From: Spongilla lacustris | Taxonomy: Eukaryota; Porifera; Demospongiae; Spongillida; Spongillidae | NCBI GenBank assembly: GCA_949361645.1 | Contig: OX442431.1 | Span: forward strand, 3,717,550-3,781,549 | DNA: 64,000 bases | Reading direction: 5' to 3' | Shown: piece by piece, positions 56,700 to 64,000 of the stretch | How positions within the stretch are numbered: the first letter of the stretch is position 1 | How the letters are laid out: each line of letters opens with the position of its first letter | Notes under the pieces: model-generated | Told to the model about the DNA's origin: nothing | Database searches by the model: none | Seen by the model: only the letters and a program-made list of their open reading frames with translations | Made by a program: the position numbers and the translations under genes

Positions 56700-58140
56700 C
56701 CATGCACAACCGATGTGATTTGTGTGTACAAAAACTCATTTATACAAGTTATTTTATTAGGTATATATAATTATATTTATATACTGCATGATAAAAATAC
56801 CTTCGCATGCACTGCAGGCACATTTGCATATCTTGTAATTCAAACATAGGACCGGCATGATGGAATGCAAATGGTCTATGCATGAATTATCACATGATAA
56901 GCTATACCCACTACACGCAGCAGATGCATGGTATCATACATCACTGCACGATGCACCATAAGTTAATCATGCTGATTTTGTTAGACAAGCACAAGCATCT
57001 TATCATGATTATTGCAGAGATTAAGAATACGTCTGCACAAAGTGTCACTGCAACTAATAATGGTAATGGTAGTAATGGTGATTGTAGTGCATGGTGATGA
57101 AGGATGTGGTGGCATTGCTGATGCCAGCATTATATTGTCAGTGATAATACGTATGTATGTAAATAAAAGTACCCCTAATGAACCTGGTGATGATAACGAT
57201 TCTGCTGAGAGTTCTGACTACAATAGTAACTTGGAGAAAGACACAATAATGCTCATTCCAACATATGTGAACACTCCAGACTAGGACAATATGTGTGCAG
57301 TGAAGTGGGGAAGGGAACATTACTTCAGATACTTTCCATCTATGACCCTACTATTAAGGAGTATATATTATGTAAAGCAATTATATGTTATCCCAGCTGT
57401 ATTAAAAAGTGAAACCCAGTGCCTAATTTACAAGAGAACTAATCAGTAAGTAAGAAGCACTGTGAAGGAATTTGAGGTACAATCTTTTACTGAAATACAG
57501 GGTCTTCACGAAAGAACGCAACGCTTTTGAACTGGAATATCTTTTCAGCAGATGTTGCTAAAAATCTAGGATTTTGACACAAACATCAAGGGTTTAGGCA
57601 AATTTTTATCCATATTTTTAATTAAAATTTTATTAATCAAGGTTAATTAGTTTTATTAACTACATGCAATTAACCGCATCGAGGTGTAGCAATGTTAAGA
57701 TATCAACTCTGAAACAAAAAACAAATAATCATAATTTTCTCATCACTAGAACCCAGCGTACGCTACGGAATCTATTTCAATTCGCGTACGCATGCGCATT
57801 GCGCACAATTATTAATTCTGGATAATGATGTCATCTGGATGCCACACCTCCACCTAACTTGGACACGTAGCCCCACCCTCGAGTCGTGTGCAACGAAACT
57901 GCCCCACCTTTTCTTTGCACGACGGTCCACGATGCGTTTGCCTTTCCTCCGCTACATCTTGTACACGCTGATTTCTGCAAAATCAAATCTTACGATCGCC
58001 TTACGTCGTACGGTCAGTTGAAATCATGTATGGTGCGCATCAAATTTAGCAAGGACGAGACAAACGAATCTTTTTAAAACGAGATCGGTCTGATTTATCA
58101 GATTCTATCATACGTGAGTTAAAGTGCCGTACAGCTGTAG
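56700..58140. other. No recognisable gene
   Basis: A 90-aa frame at 57012-57284 ends in an acidic stretch (PGDDNDSAESSD) but has no motif I know. acagggtcttcacgaaagaa at about 57499 looks like a possible transposon end, with no partner found. Confidence 0.35.
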
Positions 58141-58149
58141 TAACCCATA

Positions 58150-58290
58150 AACAAACACACACGTAAGCACACACATACACACGCACACACACGCACACAC
58201 ACACACGCACACACACACGCACACACACACACGCACACAAATGCACGCACACACACACAAACACACACACACAAACACACACGCACACAC
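58150..58290 (+). repeat. Imperfect (AC)n microsatellite with CG interruptions
   Basis: Alternating cacaca and cacgcaca over about 140 bp. The frames reading Cys-Val repeats on the complement are products of it. Confidence 0.95.
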
Positions 58291-58383
58291 GAACGACCAG
58301 GCACGCACTGTCAGAATAACCACTTCAAGGATTAGAAGTCCATCCAACAAAATCAATCAATCACAACCTCGAAATAAAAGCAG

Positions 58384-61300
58384 TCATTGATAGAACTGTA
58401 ATTAGCTTGTGCTAGCACCCTGCCTTGTTACTGTATTTAGCTTGTGTTAGCACCCTGCCTTGTTACTGTATTTAGCTTGTGTTAGCAACTGTATTTAGCT
58501 TGTGTTAGCACACTGCCTTGTTACTGTATTTATCTTATCTTGGTACACAGAGAGCCTTGTTGCTGTATTTAGCTTGTCAACGCACCCTGCCTTGTTAGCA
58601 CACTGCCTTATTACTGTATTTAGCTTGTGGTAGCACACTGCCCTACATTGTTTTTGAAATGTAGCTTGCCTTGTCTTGTCTTGGTACCCAGAGCCTTGTT
58701 ACTGTATTTAGCTTGTGGTAACACCTTGCCTTGGTACTGTATTTATCTTGTGTTAGCACTATGCCTTGTTACTGTATTTAGCTTGTGTTAGCACCCTGCC
58801 TTGTTACTATATTTAGCACCATGCCGTGTTACTGTATTTAGATTGTGTCTGCACCATGCCTGGTTACTGTATTTAGCCTGTGTTAGCACACTGCCTTGTT
58901 ACAGTATTTAGCTTGTCTTGGTACACAGAGCCTTGTTGCTGTATTTTGATTGTGTTAGCACACAGCCTTTTTTAAAATGTAGCTCGTCGTGGTACAGAGA
59001 GACTTGTTACTGTATTTAGCTTGTGTTAGCACACTGCCTTGTTACTGTACATAGCTTGTGTTAGCACACTGCCTTGTTACAGTATTTAGCTTGTCTTGGT
59101 ACACAGAGCCTTGTTGCTGTATTTGGATTGTGTTAGCACGCAGCCTTTTTAAAAATGTAGCTTGTCGTGGTACACAGAGACTTGTTACTGTATTTAGCTT
59201 GTGTTAGCACCCTGCCTTGTTACTATATTTAGCTTGTGTTAGCACACTGCCTTATTACTGTATTTAGCTTGTGTTAGCACCCTGCCCTACCATGTTACTG
59301 TTTCAATAATGTAGCTTGTCTTGTGTTGTCTTGGTACCCATGCCAGAGCCTTGTGACTGTATTTTGTGTTAGCACACTGCCCTACCTCGTTACTGTTTTT
59401 TAAAAAGCAGCTTGCCTTGGTACCCAGAGCCTTGTTACTGTATTTAGCTTGTGTTAGCACCCTACCTTGTTACTGTATTTAGCTTGTGTTAGCACACTAC
59501 CTTGTTACTGTATTAAGCTTGTGTTAGCACCCTGCCTTGTTGCTGTATTGAGCTTGCCTTGGTACCCAGAGCCTTGTTGCTGTATTTAACTTGTGTCAGT
59601 ACCCTGCCTTGTTACTGTATTTAGCTTGTGTTAGCACCCTGCCTTGTTACTGTATTTAGCTTGTGTTAGCATACTACCTTGTTAATGTATTTGGCTTGTG
59701 TTAGCACACTGCCTTGTTACTGTATTTAGCTTGTGTTAGCACACTGCCTTGTTACAGCATTTAGCTTGTCTTGGTACACAGAGCCTTGTTGCTGTCTTTG
59801 GATTGTGTTAGCACGCAGCCTTTTTAAAAATGTAGCTTGTCGTGGTACACAGAGCCTTGTTACTGAATTTAGCTTGTGTTAGCACACTGCCTTGTTACTG
59901 TATTTCGCTTGTGTTAGCACACTGCCTTGTTACTGTATTTAGCTTGTGTTAGCACACTGCCTTGTTACTGTATTTAGCTTGTGTTAGCACACTGCCTTGT
60001 TACTGTATTTAGCTTGTGTTAGCACCCTGCCTTGTTACTGTATTTAGCTTGTGTTAGCACACTGCCTTGTTACTGTGTTTAGCTTGTGTTAGCACCCTGC
60101 CTTGTTACTGTATTTAGCTTGTGTTAGCACCCTGCCTTGTTACTGTATTTAGCTTGTGTTAGCACCCTGCCTTGTCACTGTATTTAGCTTGTGTTAGCAC
60201 ACTGCCTTGTTACTGTGTTTAGCTTCTGTTAGCACCCTGCCTTGTTGCTGTATTGAGCTTGTGTTAGCACACTGCCCTACCTTGTTACTGTTTTTTTTTA
60301 AAGCAGCTTGCCTTGGTACCCAGAGCTTTCTTACTGTATTTAGCTTGTGTTAGCACCCTACCTTGTTACTGTATTTAGCTTGTGTTAGCACACTACCTGT
60401 GTTTAGCTTGTGTTAACACCCTGCCTTGTTGCTGTATTGAGCTTGCCTTGGTACCCAGAGCCTTGTTGCTGTTTTTAACTTGTGTCAGCACCCTGCCTTG
60501 TTATTGTATGTAGCTTGTGTTAGCACCCTGCCTTGTTACTGTATTTAGCTTGTGTTAGCACACTGCCTTGTTACTGTGTTTAGCTTGTGTTAGCACACTA
60601 CCTTGTTACTGTGTTTAGCCTGTGTTAGCACCCTGCCCTGTTGCTGTGTTGAACTTGGTACCAAGAGCATTGTTACGGCATTTAGCTTGTGTTAGCACCC
60701 TGCCCTACCATGTGACTGTTTTAAAAAAAAAGTAGCTTGCCTTGGTACCCAGAGCCCTGTTACTGTATTTAGCTTGTGTTAGCACCCTACCTTGTTACTG
60801 TATTTAGCTTGTGTTAGGCACACTGCCTTGTTATTGTGTTTAGCTTATGTTAGCACACTGCCTTGTTACTGTACTTAGCTTGTGTTAGCACCCTGCTTGT
60901 TACTGTATTTAGCTTGTCTTGGTACACAGTGCCTTGTTGCTGCATTTGGATACTGTTACCACGCAGCCCTTTTAAAAATGTTGCTTGTCGTGGTACACAG
61001 AGCCTTGTTATTGTATTTAGCTTGTGTTAGCACCCTGCCTTGTTACTATATTTAGCTTGTGTTAACACACTGCCTTATTACTGTATTTAGCTTGTGTTAG
61101 CACCCTCCCCTACCATGTTACTGTTTTAATAATGTAGCATCTCTTGTCCTGTCTTGGTACCCAGAGCCTTGTGACTGTATTTTGTGTTAGCACACTGCCC
61201 TACCTTGTCACTGTTTTTTAAAAAGCAGCTTGCCTTGGTACCCAGAGCCTTGTTACTGTATTTAGCTTGTGTTAGCACCCTACCTTGTTACTGCATTTAG

Positions 61301-64000
61301 CTTGTGTTAGCACACTACCTTGTTACTGTATTTAGCTTGTGTTAGCACCCTGCCTTGTTGCTGTATTGAGCTTGCCTTGGTACCCAGAGCCTTGTTGCTG
61401 TATTTAACTTGTGTCAGTACCCTGCCTTGTTTTTGTATGTAGCTTGTGTTAGCACCCTGCCTTGTTACTGTATTTAGCTTGTGTTAGCACACTGCCTTGT
61501 TACTGTACTTAGCTTGTGTTAGCACACTACCTTGTTACAGTATTTAGCTTGTCTTGGTACACAGAGCCTTGTTGCTGTATTTGGATTGTGTTAGCACGCA
61601 GCCTTTTTAAAAATGTAGCTTGTCGTGGTACACAGAGCCTTGTTACTGTATTTAGCTTGTGTTAGCACCCTGCCTTGTTACTATATTTAGCTTGTGTTAG
61701 CATACTGCCTTATTACTGTATTTAGCTTGTGTTAGCACCCTGCCCTACCATGTTACTGTTTTAAAAATGTAGCTTGTCTTGTCTTGTTATGGTACCCAGA
61801 GCTTTATGACTGTAATTAGCTTGTGTTAGCACACTGCCCTACCTTGTTACTGTTTTATAAAAAGCAGCTTGCCTTGGTACCCAGCACCCTACCTTGTTAC
61901 TGTATTTAGCTTGTGTTAGCACACTACCTTGCTAATGTATTTGGCTTGTGTTAGCACACTGCCATGTTACTGTATTTGGCTTGTGTTAGCACACTGCCTT
62001 GTTACAGTGTTTAGCTTGTCTTGGTACACAGAGCCTTGTTGCTGTATTTGGATTGTGTTAGCACGCAGCCTTTTTTAAAATGTAGCTTGGCGTAGTACAC
62101 AGAGCCTTGTTACTGAATTTAGCTTGTGTTAGCATACTGCCTTGTTACTGTATTTAGCTAGTGCTAGCACACTGCCTTGTTACTGTATTTAGCTTGTTTT
62201 GGTACACAGAGCCTTGTTGCTGTATTTGGATTTTGTTAGCATGCAGCCTTTTTTAAAAATGCAGCTTTTCGTGGTACACAGAGCCTTGTTACTGTATTTA
62301 GCTTGTGTTAGCACACTGCCTTGTTACTGTATTTAGCTTGTTTTGGTACACAGAGCCTTGTTGCTGTATTTGGATTTTGTTAGCATGCAGCCTTTTTTAA
62401 AAATGTAGCTTTTCGTGGTACACAGAGCCTTGTTACTTTATTTAGCTTGTGTTAGCACACTGCCTTGTTACTGTATTTAGCTTGTGTTAGCACCATGCCT
62501 TGTTACTGTATTTAGCTTGTGTTAGCACCCTGCCCTACCATGTTACTGCTTTAAAAATGTAGCTTGTCATGTCTTGTCTTGGTACCCAGAGCCGTGTTAC
62601 TGTATTTAGCTTGTGTTAGCACACTACCTTGTTACTGTGTTTAGCTTGTGTTAACACCCTGCCTTGTTGCTGTATTGAGCTTGCCTTGGTACCCAGAGCC
62701 TTGTTGCTGTATTTAACTTGTGTCAGCACCCTGCCTTGTTATTGTATGTAGCTTGTGTTAGCACCCTGCCTTGTTACTGTGTTTAGCTTGTGTTAACACC
62801 CTGCCTTGTTGCTGTATTGAGCTTGCCTTGGTACCCAGAGCCTTGTTGCTGTATTTAACTTGTGTCAGTACCCTGCCTTGTTTTTGTATGTAGCTTGTGT
62901 TAGCACCCTGCCTTGTTACTGTATTTAGCTTGTGTTAGCACACTGCCTTGTTACTGTACTTAGCTTGTGTTAGCACACTACCTTGTTACAGTATTTAGCT
63001 TGTCTTGGTACACAGAGCCTTGTTGCTGTATTTGGATTGTGTTAGCACGCAGCCTTTTTAAAAATGTAGCTTGTCGTGATACACAGAGCCTTGTTACTGT
63101 ATTTAGCTTGTGTTAGCACCCTGCCTTGTTACTATATTTAGCTTGTGTTAGCATACTGCCTTATTACTGTATTTAGCTTGTGTTAGCACCCTGCCCTACC
63201 ATGTTACTGTTTTAAAAATGTAGCTTGTCTTGTCTTGTTATGGTACCCAGAGCTTTATGACTGTAATTAGCTTGTGTTAGCACACTGCCCTACCTTGTTA
63301 CTGTTTTATAAAAAGCAGCTTGCCTTGGTACCCAGCACCCTACCTTGTTACTGTATTTAGCTTGTGTTAGCACACTACCTTGCTAATGTATTTGGCTTGT
63401 GTTAGCACACTGCCATGTTACTGTATTTGGCTTGTGTTAGCACACTGCCGTGTTACAGTGTTTAGCTTGTCTTGGTACACAGAGCCTTGTTGCTGTATTT
63501 GGATTGTGTTAGCACGCAGCCTTTTTTAAAATGTAGCTTGGCGTAGTACACAGAGCCTTGTTACTGAATTTAGCTAGTGCTAGCACACTGCCTTGTTACT
63601 GTATTTAGCTTGTTTTGGTACACAGAGCCTTGTTGCTGTATTTGGATTTTGTTAGCATGCAGCCTTTTTTAAAAATGTAGCTTTTCGTGGTACACAGAGC
63701 CTTGTTACTGTATTTAGCTTGTGCTAGCACACTGCCTTGTTACTTTATTTAGCTTGTGTTAGCACACTGCCTTGTTACTGTATTTAGCTTGTGTTAGCAC
63801 CATGCCTTGTTACTGTATTTAGCTTGTGTTAGCACCCTGCCCTACCATGTTACTGCTTTAAAAATGTAGCTTGTCATGTCTTGTCTTGGTACCCAGAGCC
63901 GTGTTACTGTATTTAGCTTGTGTTAGCACACTACCTTGTTACTGTGTTTAGCTTGTGTTAACACCCTGCCTTGTTGCTGTATTGAGCTTGCCTTGGTACC
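58384..64000 (+). repeat. 35-bp satellite with 1.45-kb higher-order repeat, continues past the window
   Basis: The basic unit ttgttactgtatttagcttg plus tgttagcacactgcc (35 bp) alternates with variant units (ttggtacacagagccttgtt; gcacgcagcctttttaaaaa; gtacccagagccttgtt). Blocks recur at an exact offset: gagcttgcc at 61368 and 62819, and tgtagcttggcgtag at 62081 and 63532, both 1451 bp apart. A single unit is missing afterwards in the second copy. Confidence 0.95.

Noticed and set aside
58046..58356. Cys-Val-rich frames on the minus strand
   Set aside because: Translation of an imperfect (AC)n repeat.

Overview
This is a repeat-rich segment of a metazoan nuclear genome. Split genes with GT-AG introns, animal-type cut-and-paste transposons, Helitron, DIRS-like and Ty3/gypsy remnants, long G/C homopolymers, microsatellites and satellites fill it, and nothing bacterial is present. 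The transposon mix (Tnp2-like CACTA transposase, DIRS-like fragments, hAT copies with a CAGKGGCGGATYYAG end next to a G-run) is what I would expect of a marine invertebrate. A demosponge is my best guess, but that is an inference.

Two host genes stand out and both belong to replication licensing. The first is a complete CDT1 gene on the + strand (39909-47370). It has eight exons, all junctions phase-compatible, giving 407 aa with a PIP-degron-like N-terminus, a geminin-binding domain and a C-terminal winged helix. The second is a geminin-family gene on the - strand (6788-10121). Its coiled-coil signature (VAEQRRVAL...EKLHKE) lies on two exons and a probable first coding exon is split by a hAT insertion. 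The licensing factor and its inhibitor therefore sit head-to-head about 30 kb apart, and the interval is almost wholly transposons and repeats.

Layout: 1-6.7 kb holds transposon debris (Helitron PIF1 helicase, hAT transposase, foldbacks, a short hAT copy, a retroelement ORF fragment). 6.8-10.1 kb is the geminin-like gene with a foldback in intron 1 and a hAT copy in exon 1. 10.3-14.1 kb is an intact Tc1/mariner-superfamily element with a 637-aa transposase and 1112-bp inverted arms that duplicate the first part of its own gene. 14.2-15.1 kb is a TTAA-flanked element. 17.7-18.8 kb is a decayed CACTA transposase. 18.9-29 kb is a nested stack: a DIRS-like fragment, two elements with TGT...ACA ends and palindromic subterminal modules, a CACTG-ended element and a broken gypsy pol.

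30.6-31.7 kb and 36.9-38.4 kb are long purine/pyrimidine tracts of opposite strand polarity, with Helitron-like copies and palindromic MITEs around and between them. 39.9-47.4 kb is CDT1. 47.85-55.8 kb is a 163-bp satellite with higher-order structure. 58.4-64.0 kb is a 35-bp satellite with a 1451-bp higher-order repeat that runs off the end of the window.

Limits: all calls come from reading the sequence. Family assignments rest on recognised motifs, not on searches. Transposon boundaries are secure only where matching ends and target-site duplications are stated.
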